From NCBI RefSeq assembly GCF_964275005.1, contig NC_092696.1, positions 30,403,006 through 30,467,005 on the forward strand: DNA of 64,000 nucleotides, given 5' to 3'. The position numbers were made by a program, and so were the translations under genes. The stretch comes from Diadema setosum (lineage: Eukaryota; Echinodermata; Echinoidea; Diadematoida; Diadematidae). Each line of letters opens with the position of its first letter. Position 1 is the stretch's first letter. Positions 45,365-57,035 of this stretch are shown here, piece after piece. The notes under the pieces were generated by a model. The model searched no databases. It saw nothing but the letters and a program-made list of their open reading frames with translations, and had not been told where the DNA came from.

Positions 45365-45970
45365 TATATATATATATATATAGATATACTATATACCGGT
45401 AGTATAACCTGGTTTCTATGTGTAAATGTTTTCGAGGTGAAATTAGTGCCTACGTCCATCACGTCCCATGCATGTATGTTGTTGTTGTTGTTCATTTTCT
45501 ACACCAGTAGTATATCTTTATACTTTTGTAATGATTTCGTACATAATTTTACACAAAGTACAGCCGCTTTGCCATTATAACAGTATAAAAGAGCGATAAA
45601 AAGAAAACGACAGGTAACCGCGTTCTATGGTGTGTATCAATACATTCGTGCGTGATGTGGCTGTGGATGTTTAAACTGCCGTGTTGATATTCAAAGTCGA
45701 ATGATAGTTCGACAGCTGGTATGGACTTCAAATTACTTTTTGACATTGGGTGTTTTAAAACGCGTATGATTGACTTTGGTGTTGGTCAAAGGAAATACTG
45801 ATTGAAACAATTTCAGCGTCATGATACTGTAGCTTGGAGTTTTGAGAATTATTGATGTAGAAGCATGACGGTGGGAAAAAATACGATGTGGATCAAGACG
45901 ACATTTGTGACTCTGCACCTCAAAACAAACAAAAAGTCGCCAGACATGAATTTTTAGTCAAGACCATATT

Positions 45971-46475
45971 CTGAAAGAGCAGACTTTAAGCTTTAAAATG
46001 ATGTATAACTCAAATCAAATGGACTCTCCTACCCTATCTAAATATTGGAAAGAAAGCACAAAAAAGTGTGAACTGAGAAAAGAGGCTCTGAAGTACAGTG
46101 TCTATTCGAGCGCTTAATCTTTACCAAACCGTGCTGGCTGTGCGATGAATGGGACAAAAAAAGGAAGTAAACTACCAGAGTAACAGACATGAAAGGATTA
46201 TCAGATTAAACTGAAATTAAGCATGCCTCATTAACACATTCTGTTTATAATTAATGCCAACTTTCAAAGCAGTAGCACTATCCTTTCAAAAGTTATTAGA
46301 GTTGAAAGTGAAGAGTGTGGACATGGTTTTTCAGAAATGAAAAAGGAATTCTAAAGACACACCTAATCACACTATTCTACCAAAAATGTTCAAGATAAAC
46401 TACTAAAAAACACTTTCCTGCGCTTTTTATGATACCAAATTTTAGCATAATATAAAAGAAGACCCGCTCTTTCAG
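45971..46475. mobile_element. 505-bp MITE with CTGAAAGAGC ends
   Basis: Inverted ends CTGAAAGAGC and GCTCTTTCAG flanked by ATATT and AAAATAT. The left half is homologous to 57490-57697 (reverse), sharing GTGTGAACTGAGAAAAGAGG and GAAAGAAAGCAC. A related end sits at 11947-11956. Confidence 0.75.
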
Positions 46476-47214
46476 AAAATATGAAAAAGTCAAGTTCGGC
46501 TAGGTTGACCCATTTCACTTATTTTCAGTCCTCACGCAAAATCAGTGTGTGCGACTTTATGTTCGTTTTAAGGTGCACTGTCACATTTATTTCACTATTC
46601 ATAGTCTACATAGATTCACTGCAAAGCTGCAGGAGAAGAGGAGAGAGTTTTGTTTTTGGAATGACTCACTCCAATAATGTAAGAGAAAAGGAGAGAAAAG
46701 GCACACACACACACACACACACAAACAAACAAAACACACACACACACACACACAAAAAAAAAAAAAAACTTGCAACTCCATAGATCAAGATGATGGGGAA
46801 GAATGTACAAACCTGTATATGACACAACACAGTAACTAAAAGTCACGAAAATGTTGGATAGAATGCGTATGTTTTGTGTATATTTTGCTTTTATAAAGTT
46901 GTTGAGTTTCCCGGTTGTCAGAGTGGACTGAAGGCGTAGAATAGGTGGACACCATGAGATTAAACAGGTTTTCTGTTCCGAGGTGTCATTCATATTCTAA
47001 CGGAGAGGGCGCTATATTGCTAAAACGAAACGTACGCACTCTGACGCCCAGATTTTGTGAATGGTCAGCTACTTGAAAAAAGCGCCGCACGGGCCAAATG
47101 CTAAAAAAGCCGCGCAGCGGGCTTTTGAATGGGAGGATTTAAAAGAACGTGGCGAAACAATAGAAGACCGCTGAGCGTTTTCCTGCAGCGTGTAATCTGC
47201 CAAGGCGCCTAAGC
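46476..47214. other. No gene; (CA)n tract
   Basis: (CA)n at 46701-46753 followed by an A run. The other sequence is unremarkable. Confidence 0.5.
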
Positions 47215-47463
47215 GCACGGCGTTTACATCAGAACACCCGGGGACAGGGCTCTTCGTTGTATGGGGATTAGTCTCGATTCAAAAGTATAGGGATATAAAA
47301 ACGAGACCAAATTGGTTAAAAGTACTTATATCATGAATAAGCTACTCATGTGGAAATGCTATCATAGCTTAATAAGCATACCATGCCCAACAAACAAAAT
47401 AATACCACATAGGATTTGCCACCTTAGGTAGTACCAATATCTGGCCTGGCCAATGGACTATAA
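47215..47463. repeat. Third arm of the 42-kb inverted duplication
   Basis: Matches the right arm at 42480-42764, from GCGCACGGCGTTTACA through GCTATCATAGCTTAATAAGC to CCTGGCC.ATGGACTA. Confidence 0.8.
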
Positions 47464-47606
47464 GTAAGGGACTTAATTCTTGCATCTGGGACTTCTTGCA
47501 TCTGGGACTTCTTGAATCTAGGGACAGTGTGTTCGTGTCGTGCAGTGTAGACAAGTCCTGTAACAACTCGTGTCGATCATGTGTGTCAACGAAAACCATC
47601 TGCAAA

Positions 47607-48315
47607 TTAACTAGCAGTTTGCCCGGAAATAAGCTCTTCCGATTGAACTCCATGTTGTAACTCTCTCATCTGTTGAAGACTGGGCCACTTCAGCTCTTGC
47701 AGCATGTCACTTACACTTGAGGTGTTGTGGAAGCGATTACAGACACACCGCGCTGCTCGCCTTTGTACCATCTCCAGCTTATTGATGTTTCTAGCTGTAT
47801 AGGGGTCCCAAACAGGAGCACTGTATTCTACCAGTGGACGAACTAGAGTGAAGTAGGCAAGTGTTCTGATTTTAGGAGATTTTACAAGAAGATTTCTTCT
47901 CAAGAAGGCAAGGGTCTTGTTTGCCTTGGTACAGACTTCATCAATGTGTTTGTTCCAACTTAAATCAGAAGAAATAGTCACACCCAGGTATTTGGCAGAA
48001 GAGCAGATCTCCAGATTCTTGCCATATAGAGTGTACTGGTAATTGATATTTTGTCTGCAACGTGTGATTCTCAGTACTTGACATTTCTGTGGATTGAATT
48101 CCATAAGCCACCTCTTCCTCCAGTATGCGATCCTATCAAGGTCTTCTAGAAGTTGCACTGCATCATTTTTGCATTTGCAAATAGGCGAACTTTGGAGGTG
48201 AGTCTGTCGGGAAGATCATTAATGAAAAACAGGAATAAACATGGCCCGAGGACAGATCCTTGAGGAACTCCTGATTTCACCTCTGCTGTGTGGCTTTTGC
48301 AGCATATTAGAAAAA
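47607..48315 (-). pseudogene. LINE reverse-transcriptase fragment
   Basis: Minus strand: SGVPQGSVLGPCLFLFFIND (RT motif B), then after a break near the expected catalytic F-x-DD the frame runs RIAYWRKRWLMEFNPQKCQV, YLGVTISSDLSWNKHIDEV, RRNLLVKSP and YFTLVRPLVEYSAPVWDPY, ending SVSDMLQELKWPSLQQMRE. It differs from the CR1/L2 group elements at 37-40 kb. Both ends are truncated; the segment of motif C is damaged. Confidence 0.88.
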
Positions 48316-49029
48316 GAAGAGGATAAGCTCAATAAGATAAATTGGCAATTGTTTCCCATGACAGTTTAAGAAAAAAAAAAAACAACAACAACAACAAAAA
48401 ACATGATTTTTCTTCCAGTATCCGAGTATCATTTAAATGGCAAAATGTCACGAGCATGAAAAGAGACATTTCCTGTGTCAGGTCCGTCTGGTAAAGAAAA
48501 CAAAATGGAATAGATACCGTCCCTTCTCTTCCACCTGCCCCTCCCTCATACTATAATATTTCTATAGGAAACTCAAACCGAAATAGAAAATAATGAGGAT
48601 TGAGTGAAAGCAGCAATATTAGTATGAAACATCAGTGAAAGTTTCAGGACAATCGAACAATTGATGAGAAAGTTATGAATTTTTAAAGTTTTGGTGTTGG
48701 AACCTCTGCATGAGGACACTACTAGAGGTTATGACGTCATTTGTGAAGAAAATAGGAAGGAAAACTCCCCAAAAATTCACTTTTCTAGCATAATGAAAGA
48801 GTTCTTGATCAATCGCTTTCAGAAAGCAAGGGGAATAATTAATACCCTGAACATAATATTATGTCAGTATCACGTCCGTTGATGGAATGTGTAATTTCAA
48901 TGAAAACTGAATTGTTACTTACATTCTTTATTCGATTTAAACAAAGTAATGAAATGTCAAATTGTTTTGAAGTTGTTGTTTCTTTTTTTCAATTTCTGTT
49001 GAAACTTGTCTGAGACAAGACACAGTATC

Positions 49030-49070
<41 letters not shown>

Positions 49071-49440
49071 AATATTTATATTTATGTATGATCAAGAGAC
49101 ACATAGCAAATTATTATATTGAAACATGTCTTTATAAAGTGTCAATATTATTGGTCCTCCCTCGCCCCCCCCCCCCCCCCCCCCCCCACAGAACTTGGTG
49201 GTGAATATAGTCTCTGGAGCCGGAAAGGACCGATGATATTGAGGCATTCACACGCATAACATACAATGTCCAGACTCGGGGAAAATTCTAAATATCGTCA
49301 CAAAATGTGTGTGTGTGTGTGTGGGGGGGGGGGGGGGACAGACAAACAAACAGCTCAAAGCCCTCAAAAACATAACCTCTTCGACGGAGGCAGCAATACT
49401 GCGTATCCCGGCATTGAGAGAGCCACTTTGGTAAATTGCT
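48316..49440. other. No gene; microsatellites
   Basis: (TA)n at 49035-49068, a C run of about 22 at 49166-49187, (GT)n plus a G run at 49305-49338. Confidence 0.55.
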
Positions 49441-49449
49441 CAACGATAG

Positions 49450-49845
49450 ACCATGAGCTTATGCATTCTCATAAGCATCAAAATCAACCAATGGGATGCC
49501 ACTGCCACAATCATTGTAGCCTATTTACCTTGGTGTGATAAATGTATTGGGCGTGGCTTGTACTTCTCAATGCATTGTTTTCTGTTATCCAATCAGCTTT
49601 AACCAATGGGATGGCACTGCCCCTATGATGTGATCCTCTCTACCTTCGCGTTTGAAAGGCAGTCGGCGTGGATTGTACTTCCCAGAGCGTCGTTGACGGT
49701 TACCCAGTTAGCTTTGACCAACGAAATACCGCTGCCTCTGTCATTGGATCCTCTATACATTCGAGTGTTAAAAGCATTTGGCGTAGCTTCTTAGTGCATC
49801 GTTTACCATCTTTACGGTCATCCAATCAGCTTTAACGATATCTTA
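49450..49845. repeat. Tandem repeat of about 115 bp with paired CCAAT motifs
   Basis: Three to four units starting at about 49485, 49600, 49715 and 49825. Each has CCAATCAGCTTTAACCAATG or a variant, then GG.GGCACTGCC, a GGCGTGGCTTGTACTTC segment and a CATCGTT.AC segment. Each complete unit has two CCAAT-type motifs, the NF-Y recognition core. Confidence 0.7.
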
Positions 49846-49979
49846 CTCTGCATTTTGAAAGAACTTCTAGACAACCAGATTTTTGTTTGACAGATATCTT
49901 AGGAGTTGAGTTTCAAGTTCGGATGACAGTTCCATAATAGGGATATTGTTCTGTGTTCTTTGCCATCAGGAGAAACACG

Positions 49980-50012
49980 ATGGAGAAAAAACGAGGACTG
50001 GAGGTCAAAAGG
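49980..50012 (+). CDS. Candidate first coding exon
   Basis: ATG at 49980 in good context (AACACGATGG) opens MEKKRGLEVKR and meets a strong donor (AGG then GTGAGTAT) in phase 0 at 50013. It lies 135 bp after the CCAAT tandem repeat, which would fit a promoter. No downstream exon could be identified. It may be chance. Confidence 0.3.
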
Positions 50013-50281
50013 GTGAGTATAGAATTTATTTCTTGGTACAAATATTGTTTCTATCTAAAAAAAATACTTGAACATTTCATCATTATCGAGTATGTGGATT
50101 TGTAACTACATGTAACATATTAACATGTGTGCATTGTGTATGCCATTTTTTTGCGATTTCTTCTTATTGTACGTTAATTCTCAACTTCTTCGCGTAGATT
50201 CCACATAAGATTTCAAATCCATATCCGTTGTTCTTGTTGTTCATTCATTAGTTACGATCAGACGGTGATCCCTTTTGGGAT

Positions 50282-50505
50282 AAACTAACTTCAAGGATTA
50301 GCTACCTTCAAAAATAAGCTCGCAGTTAAGGATGGGTCGCCAAGTGTCGCTGTTGACAAGTGAAACGTCAATTTTGTCTACGAAATGACAATAACGTCGA
50401 CGAAATACAGATTCGTCATGGAATTATCATTTCGTGACAAAAGAGACTATGCGGCACTTGCCTCCCCATACTGAACTACGAGCTTATCCTTGAAGTCAAG
50501 GGTGA
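50282..50505. mobile_element. Possible MITE with imperfect inverted ends
   Basis: ATAAGCTCGCAGTTAAGGATGG near 50321 is mirrored by ATACTGAACTACGAGCTTAT near 50488, and the inverted similarity continues inward (GGCAAGTG.CGC). No clear target duplication. Confidence 0.45.
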
Positions 50506-50579
50506 CAGGCTGAACGAAACTATTGTCAGTATTGATGCATGTACCTTAGTGTATTCGGCCAGTTTCCACAAGAACCTCC

Positions 50580-50612
50580 TATAGTAAATGAAATGAAATG
50601 AAATGAAATGAA
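50580..50612. repeat. (GAAAT)n microsatellite
   Basis: Five GAAAT units. Confidence 0.85.
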
Positions 50613-51051
50613 AAGTAGCGGAGTATTGATTTCTGGAATTTTGTATTTTTGCTTTTAACTGCTCAAATGTGATAGATCTTACCTCATATACTCCTAGTTT
50701 CTTCATTATAATTGAAGATGCTGTGGTGCCGGGATTTGTAAAAACGTCGGAAAAATGAAAACACCGTGAAATGGCACCAACGGAAAATGTACAGACCTCT
50801 CTCCGATATTTAAAATGCAAACATATTCAATTTTGCCGGGAAATGTTAAAACGCTGCCAAGAAAGGTAAAGATCATGTAGGCCCTACTTCAAGGGAATGA
50901 CGTACTGATGACATAAAGATGAACTTGATGTCTAAACCTGGGTGTATGGTTTGATTCTCGTTTAAACATGGAAAAGCATAATATCGACCACATGCAGGTC
51001 ACCTTTTTTGTATGTTGCATAACTTGCGTCACATTCGTAGATATTAATTAA

Positions 51052-51374
51052 GGAGTTTTCGCAAGCACGACGCGGCCGGGATTTGAGCGTTCCGTGTGCA
51101 AGATTTGCTTCTGCGCATGAACAAATTCGAGAAACGTCCCGTCCTGGGGAAAACGACTACGGTATTTGGCTAAAATAGCGTTCGGTCCCGATGCTGGGCA
51201 GGAGTGAGCCAGCCAGCCAGCCAGCCAGCCAATCAGCGATCCTATCCCCACGCCTCCGTCCTGTACAGGAAGGCGAAACTGCTTTTATTGGGACGGCAGT
51301 CCGCGTACGGGGACTGTCACAGCTGATTGCTTCCGTGTATTCTCGGTCTTCCCGTCGTGTGTAGCGAAAACTCC
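51052..51374. mobile_element. TTAA-type MITE, copy 2
   Basis: Ends GGAGTTTTCGC and GCGAAAACTCC with exact TTAA on both sides (51048-51051, 51375-51378). This is the target choice of piggyBac and Kolobok. Inverted homologue of 42769-43080. No coding capacity. Confidence 0.87.
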
Positions 51375-51399
51375 TTAATTGAGCCGAGAAGACGCAGTA

Positions 51400-51856
51400 A
51401 CTGTCGTTCACGCATTCATTACAATAATCTTGATTATTGTATTGAGCTAATGTTTGACTTGCTAGATTCACAGATATTCAAGCTTCAGCGTGTTCAGAAT
51501 GCATGTGCGAGATTTGTGTCCAGTTCTTCAAAATTTTCACAAATCACACCCGATTTGATGAAGTGACATTGGTTACCTGTAAGGCAGAGAATTGTATTTA
51601 AGATTTTGTTACTTATTTATAAAGTACTGCATGGTCAAGCACCTCATTATTTATCAGAATTAATATTACTAAAATCATATCCATATTCGCATAATTTACG
51701 AAACACATAGGACAAGTTGCTTCTAAAGCAACCTCTCTTCAAAGCAAAAGTAATTTTGGGGAATTGTGCCGTCAGTTGTGCTGCTCCAAAACTACGGAAT
51801 GAATTACCTCAGAAAATGAGGAAGGCCCCATCACTTGCTGTCTTCAAATATCTATC
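51400..51856 (+). pseudogene. CR1/L2-type LINE fragment, RT C-terminus
   Basis: Plus strand: LDYCIELMFDLLDSQIFKLQ, RVQNACARFVSSSSKFSQIT, HWLPVRQRIVFKILLLIYK, VLHGQAPHYLSELILL and CAAPKLRNELPQKMRKAPS. It is cut at 51856 by the LTR. In-frame stops are present, so it is an old copy. Confidence 0.85.
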
Positions 51857-53226
51857 ACAAATGTACACACAAGTAGTTTCAATGTACATGTATCAAGGCT
51901 GTATGCATGGTTGTTTTAATGTGTATGTACACAGGTGGACCACATTAATGGAGAACATTCTATATGATATAGATATAGTACATACAGGTTGACCAGATCA
52001 GTGGAGAATTTTCTAGGTGGTATACAGTGTAACTACAGTACATGCATGTGACAGGAAACGCATTATAGCTCACTCAATCTAGAATGATTTAACCCATTCC
52101 AGAATATTCTAGGAAGTGCTTACATATTTTGCTGAGTGAGGCACTGTCCCTGTAGCCCAATGTGATTGGTAGTTAATTTTTGGCAGTGATGTTATGCACA
52201 TAGTTAGGCAGTGAGTCATCCAGGATTCCTGGAACTTGGACTTGCTAGAATATTCAAGTATGTAGCCCCAGGTTGGAGAAAATTACAGATTGTACTAGAA
52301 AGGGGTGAATGGCTAGTATATAAGCCGGAGAAATTCTGAGGTAGGCAGAGTACCCAACACCTCTGCTCTGAGAGTTACGTCACTTCTGGCTCTGAAGCGA
52401 CTTGTTATAGTCAGTCCTGTGTAACCTGCTGACCTGCTATACAAACTGCGTTTGTGGAGGTAAGGCCTGGGAGACATTTTGCCTGCAGAGAATTAATTTG
52501 CCTACATTGGAGATAGACTCCATATTTTAGTGTCAACGGACATTATTACGGCAAAGCTGTGACGGGCTGGATTCCTTGCTGGACATTATACACGTTATAA
52601 AGTGAATCAGCATTCAACGCATCGACTGGACGTGGTCGTCATAACGTTGGATTCTGCACATTTCGCTGTGGACCTATACCCTGGATTTATAACGTGGATT
52701 ATTGCAACCAGTGCCTCTGGATCATTCATTTGTGCATCAAACATCGTAGTTGGACATCACCAGGGGACTATATGAAGAGTTTGTTTGCAAAAACCGATAA
52801 GTCCATATTTGCCAAATGGGGATATTTGCGATTAAAGGTCAAGAAAAATAAGGAGAATAATAAAAAAAAAATTGCTTCATTTGACCATAACTTAAAAAAT
52901 ATACCTTTATATGTAGTGACCAATATATCATTTAAAAGGTATTGTTTTGTTCTTTATGACAGAGATTGTACTTCAAAATCTTCAAAAATGGACTTATCGG
53001 TTTTTGCAAACAAATCCTTCATATGGACCTTGTGAGTTAAGATGTGGATGTAATACGTGTAAGTGATTCCACTACCGATTTATAATTGTGTCTATTGATC
53101 ATTATTGTACTGATGTGAAAACCGATTACGAGTCTGTACCCACAATATCAGTGTTCATAAACCGCCTGAACATTACTTGATTGTTTCTTTTGTGCGATCA
53201 TTCTCAGATTGATTTTGGTCGTAACA
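51857..53226 (+). mobile_element. LTR of a fossil Ty3/Gypsy-like element
   Basis: Colinear with the LTR pieces at 4703-5490, 16195-16628 and 26857-27165. It runs from TCACAAATGTACAC to a terminal GTAACA. A TATATAA box lies at 52317-52323. A 253-bp MITE is inserted at 52771-53023; without it the LTR is about 1.1 kb. TGGGGGCTTGTGTCCGGGAA at 53231 resembles a tRNA primer-binding site. The copy is incomplete: no second LTR and no pol region follows. Confidence 0.85.
52771..53023 (+). mobile_element. 253-bp MITE with open frame, copy 2 (inside the LTR)
   Basis: Inverted ends TATGAAGAGTTTGTTTGCAA and the mirrored sequence ending CTTCATA. Its absence from 26857-27165 at the equivalent site shows the insertion. 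One plus-strand frame is open across the whole element and matches copy 1 (LRLKVKKNKENNKKK, NISFKRYCFVLYDRD, MDLSVFANK). Confidence 0.87.
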
Positions 53227-53349
53227 AAATTGGGGGCTTGTGTCCGGGAAGTGAATTTAAAGCCAAAACTTAGAATTTGGAACGTTCCGGAATCCAGAAT
53301 ATTGGTACAGACAAAATACCAGTGAGTTGATTGTTCAATTGTACATTGT

Positions 53350-54381
53350 GTGCAGTACATTGTGACAATGTCAATCAGTACAATGGATGTTCAGGCATTT
53401 GTTCAGAGGACAGATTTGTCCCTCAAAGATTTGCAAAGGTTACGCAAATGTGATTTGACTGCCATTGCACAGCATTTAAACGTAGATGTTCCAGAAGGTG
53501 TAAGAAAGGCAGAGATTCTTGACTTAGTAGCTGGTCACATGGAGCTCAAAGAAGAAATTGACACTTCAGATCAATCTCAAATGTCAGATCAAACACGGCT
53601 TGAGCTTGCTAAATTGGAAATGAAGGAGAGAGAAAGAGCAAGGGAAGTAGAACTGGAAAAAGAGATGATGAGATTAGAAATAGAAAGAGAGAGGGAAAGA
53701 GAACAAAGGGAAATGGAAATGAAGGAAAGGGAAAGAGAAAGAGCATTGGAAATGAAGAAATTTGAAATTGAGCAACAAGTGAAATTGCGTGAGATGGAAT
53801 TGACTCATGCACAGACTGTTGGAAATCGTGAAAGGGCTCCCTCTGAATTTAATTTGGCCAAGAATATTCGACTGGTGCCAAAGTTTGAAGAAAACAGAGT
53901 TGATGCATATTTTGTGTCATTTGAGAAGGTGGCTGACAGTTTGAATTGGCCACAGGAATTTTGGCCCATGCTCCTTCAAAGTGTGTTTGTTGGCAAAGCA
54001 GCTGATGTGTACTCATCTCTCTCAAAAGAGCAATCACGTGACTGTGCTACAGTCAAGAAAGCAGTGTTGAATGCTTGTGAGTTGGTGCCAGAGGCGTACA
54101 GACATACGTTCAGAAATTCGTACCGCAAACCAGGCCAGACACATGTTGAGTTTCCTCGTGAAAAAGAAATGATGTTTGATAGGTGGTACAGATCCCTGAA
54201 AGTAGATCAGGATTTTGATAACCTACGTGAGGTTGTTCCCTTGGAAGAATTCAAAAAGATTGTTGCTTTCAGTGTGAGGTCGCATTTGGATGATCACAAA
54301 GTGACAAGTTTGCATAAAGCAGCCTTGATGGCTGATGAGTATGAGCTAACCCACAGAAATATGGAGTTTTCGATTGGGTGA
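53350..54381 (+). mobile_element. Gag-like frame of the fossil LTR element
   Basis: About 340 codons. An N-terminal SAP-like helix pair (LKDLQRLRKCDLTAIAQHL), a long Glu/Arg/Met-rich coiled coil (residues about 85-155), then a capsid-type helical region (FEKVADSLNWPQEFWPMLL) as in Ty3/Gypsy Gag proteins. The frame is well preserved but the element is cut off at its 3' side; no zinc knuckle, protease, RT or integrase follows. Part of a broken, 3'-truncated copy. Confidence 0.82.
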
Positions 54382-54491
54382 ACGAGAAGGACGTGCCGCC
54401 GAGCGCAACCGTACGTCAAGGCGTCACGTCTGTACGCTGAGCCGCTGCTAAAACACATTTCGATTTCGGGCGTCACGTCTGGTCAACGTGA

Positions 54492-54499
54492 TGACGTCA
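54492..54499. promoter_or_regulatory. CRE palindrome upstream of the transposase
   Basis: TGACGTCA, with two upstream GCGTCACGTCTG direct repeats (about 54420 and 54470) and a CG dinucleotide run at 54517-54530. The layout suits a short CpG-rich promoter 100 bp before the ATG at 54599. Confidence 0.45.
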
Positions 54500-54598
54500 T
54501 GCACCCTTGAATCCCGCGCGCGCGCGCGCCAGCAGCATGTAATGGGGGAAAAATGTCGTCTGCTAATGCCGAGTAAGATAGGGTCTACTTTTATCGTC

Positions 54599-54783
54599 AT
54601 GGCGAATCTCCACAGATTTCGAGAAATGGTCCTCCTTGGTTACGCAAACGGAGTAATTGATGACGAGGAGTTTGTACTCTTGTATGACGCCAATAGGCCA
54701 GCAAACCTCGATTTCAATTACTCCACTTATGAGGAATTTGATCTCGGGCTTTACAACGATGACGAGTGTAAAGCATATTTCAG
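54599..54783 (+). CDS. PIF/Harbinger transposase, exon 1
   Basis: ATG at 54599 (TCATGG context) is chosen because sequence from here, MANLHRFREMVLLGYANGVI through NDDECKAYF, matches the acidic HARBI1-type N-terminus. An upstream in-frame ATG at 54488 would add 37 unrelated residues. The exon ends CAG before GTAAGC, leaving two bases of an Arg codon. Joined to exon 2 the coding length is 1083 nt, 360 residues, near the usual HARBI1-like length of about 350. A (GAATT)n microsatellite lies in the 789-bp intron at 54915-54950. Confidence 0.82.
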
Positions 54784-55572
54784 GTAAGCAAACAGGTTAC
54801 TCTCGCGAGGGACATACAGTGCAGCTGTAGTAGGCTATTTTCTACTACACCCTAGCTTATATCAGGGAGGTGAGTCGACGTCCCTGCTTATATATTGTGC
54901 TACCATACCGTTTTGAATTGAATTGAATTGAATTGAATTGAATTGAATCGGAATAGGTTTATACTTCGCAGCCCATCTTAATTGCAGTAGTGTGCTAGTG
55001 TCTAGGTCCTATAAAATATGTATTACAGGTGCTGTGGTGGTGCACTGCACTATAGCTAGACATTTCTAACGGGAGTGTAAATAATGTGTAGCTGTGCACA
55101 AGTGTACATATAAATGAAAGGTCCTAAATGTAACTATTTGTCTATTTGAAGTCTACATTCTGGCTGTTCTCACTTTGTAACGTTAAAGATATGATTAATA
55201 AACATGAGTTTCAGCTTTTATCTTATATACAGAATTACACAATAATTTCAAGTAACTTCATGGCTTAGTTTTTATCTGACCGTTACTATCAACTCAGTCT
55301 ATACATAATTCTATGTGGAGTACAATAGTTTATAATCATTGGAATACAGGAAATTCAACATATTGAAATTTTGATCAAAGTCCAAAAAGAAATGAAATGT
55401 GATATTTGCTTGATAACAAAACGTCTTGATATTTGAACTAGATTCTAACCTGTTTGATTGAATATCAAACCCTGCAGAAAATACATCGATAACACTTTTT
55501 CCCAATATGAAAACATGAATACACCTGGAATTAGTTGTCTAGACACAAGCTTTCAAATTATCATTTTATTAG
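54784..55572 (+). other. Transposase intron
   Basis: GTAAGC at the 5' end and TTTTATTAG at the 3' end; AT-rich, with a (GAATT)n run and no other recognisable content. Confidence 0.75.
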
Positions 55573-56470
55573 ATTCAAAAGGGACGGCATTTTGCACCTG
55601 AAAAAAGTCCTGCAGATTCCCGAAAGCATCCAGTGTAGGAATGGCACAAGGGTCAATGGGCTGGAGGCACTTTGCGTCTTGCTGGCACGATTCGCCTACC
55701 CTTGCAGATATGGAGATCTGGTCAAGATGTTTGGCCGGAGTGTACCGCAGTTGTGTTTGATCACAAAATACATGATCGATTTTGTGTACAACAACTACGC
55801 ATATTTGTTGGGGACACTCAATCAGCCATGGTTGTCCCCAGCAAACCTGACCCAGTTTGCTGCTGATGTAACTGAAACGGGTGGAGCTCTGCACAATTGC
55901 TGGGGATTCGTGGACGGGACAGTGAGACCGATCTGTCGCCCAAATGAAAACCAACGTGTCGTCTATAATGGGCACAAACGCGTGCATGCAATGAAATACC
56001 AGAATGTATCAGCAGCAAACGGCATGATCGCCAACTTGTTTGGACCCATAGAAGGACGGAGGCATGGCAGCTACATGCTCCGTGAGTCTGGTCTCCTCCA
56101 TGAACTGGAACAGTACTCTCATGATGTGGACGACAACACTTTATGTATCTACGGGGATCCGGCATATCCCATCCGAGTCCATCTACAAAGTCCCTTCAAA
56201 GGGAATGCCATCACACCAGAACAGGAAACCTACAATCGGTCGATGAGCAGTGTGCGAATAAGCGTGGAATGGTTGTTTGGGGACATTGTAAATAACTTCA
56301 AATTCACAGACTTCAAGAAAAATCAGAAAATCGGTTTGTCAGCAATCGGCAAAATGTACCTAGTATCTGGACTTTTAACCAATGCGCACACTTGTCTTTA
56401 CGGGAACATAATCTCTAGATTCTTTGGACTGGATCCACCAACACTAATGCAATATTTTCATGGCATGTGA
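55573..56470 (+). CDS. PIF/Harbinger transposase, exon 2 (DDE nuclease)
   Basis: Starts FKRDGILHLKKVLQIP in phase with exon 1. LEALCVLLARFAYPCRYGDL and VKMFGRS form the helix-turn-helix. The DDE_Tnp_4 nuclease core shows catalytic residues in NCWGFVDGT (Asp), CIYGDPAYP (Asp) and VRISVEWLFGD (Glu), with KRVHAMKYQNVSAANGMIAN between. It cuts and rejoins transposon ends at a 3-bp target in this superfamily. No stop or frameshift interrupts it, so the transposase could be intact. It sits after the fossil LTR and converges with the second transposon gene. Confidence 0.9.
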
Positions 56471-57035
56471 AACATCAGAAACAAGTATTATCAACCGGCT
56501 GTAAATGAAGGGAATGTAAATAACTTCTCATTTGTAGTCAATAAGTTGGGAAAGAAAGTTGCTAAGTACAGTAGGCCTCCAACACTGATTACATTGTTTG
56601 GTAATAATATGGTGTATAGTGCATAGATAAGGCAAGTACATTGTACGAAATACTAGTCTTCATATTGTTTCTGTGTCATTTTATTTGGTTATTTCTTTGA
56701 AGTTTAAAATCCTGGCACTATAACTCGGTTTTGTGAACATCAAAATGAAAATGACTGAGTAATATATGATAATTGCTACTTTTTTGTACTTCATAACATT
56801 TTTCTGAGATTTATGGAGATAAAGTATACATGTATCTCTCATCGACAAGCATGTATCGACATGCATGTCGATGGAAATTTGTGAGGGTGTGACATGGTTA
56901 GCTCACTCATTTGCATATTCATACACATTGTACAAGAACTGCTTTTTAGAAATGACAAAAACTTTTGAAATTTTGCTCCCTGTTCTGATTCTTCAACAAT
57001 GTCATGATAACTTCATTCTACTGGAGTAACTGTTG
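56471..57035. other. Intergenic between the two convergent transposon genes
   Basis: AT-rich; no repeat border or further exon recognised. Confidence 0.5.

Noticed and set aside
53231-53251. Firm assignment of the tRNA primer for the LTR element
   Set aside because: The TGGGGGC start suggests a primer site, but the remaining bases do not decide between tRNAs by eye.
54599-56470. Domesticated host HARBI1 gene
   Set aside because: The partner gene of the transposon lies in the expected convergent position and the locus is embedded in repeats, so a transposon copy is more likely, though selection was not tested.
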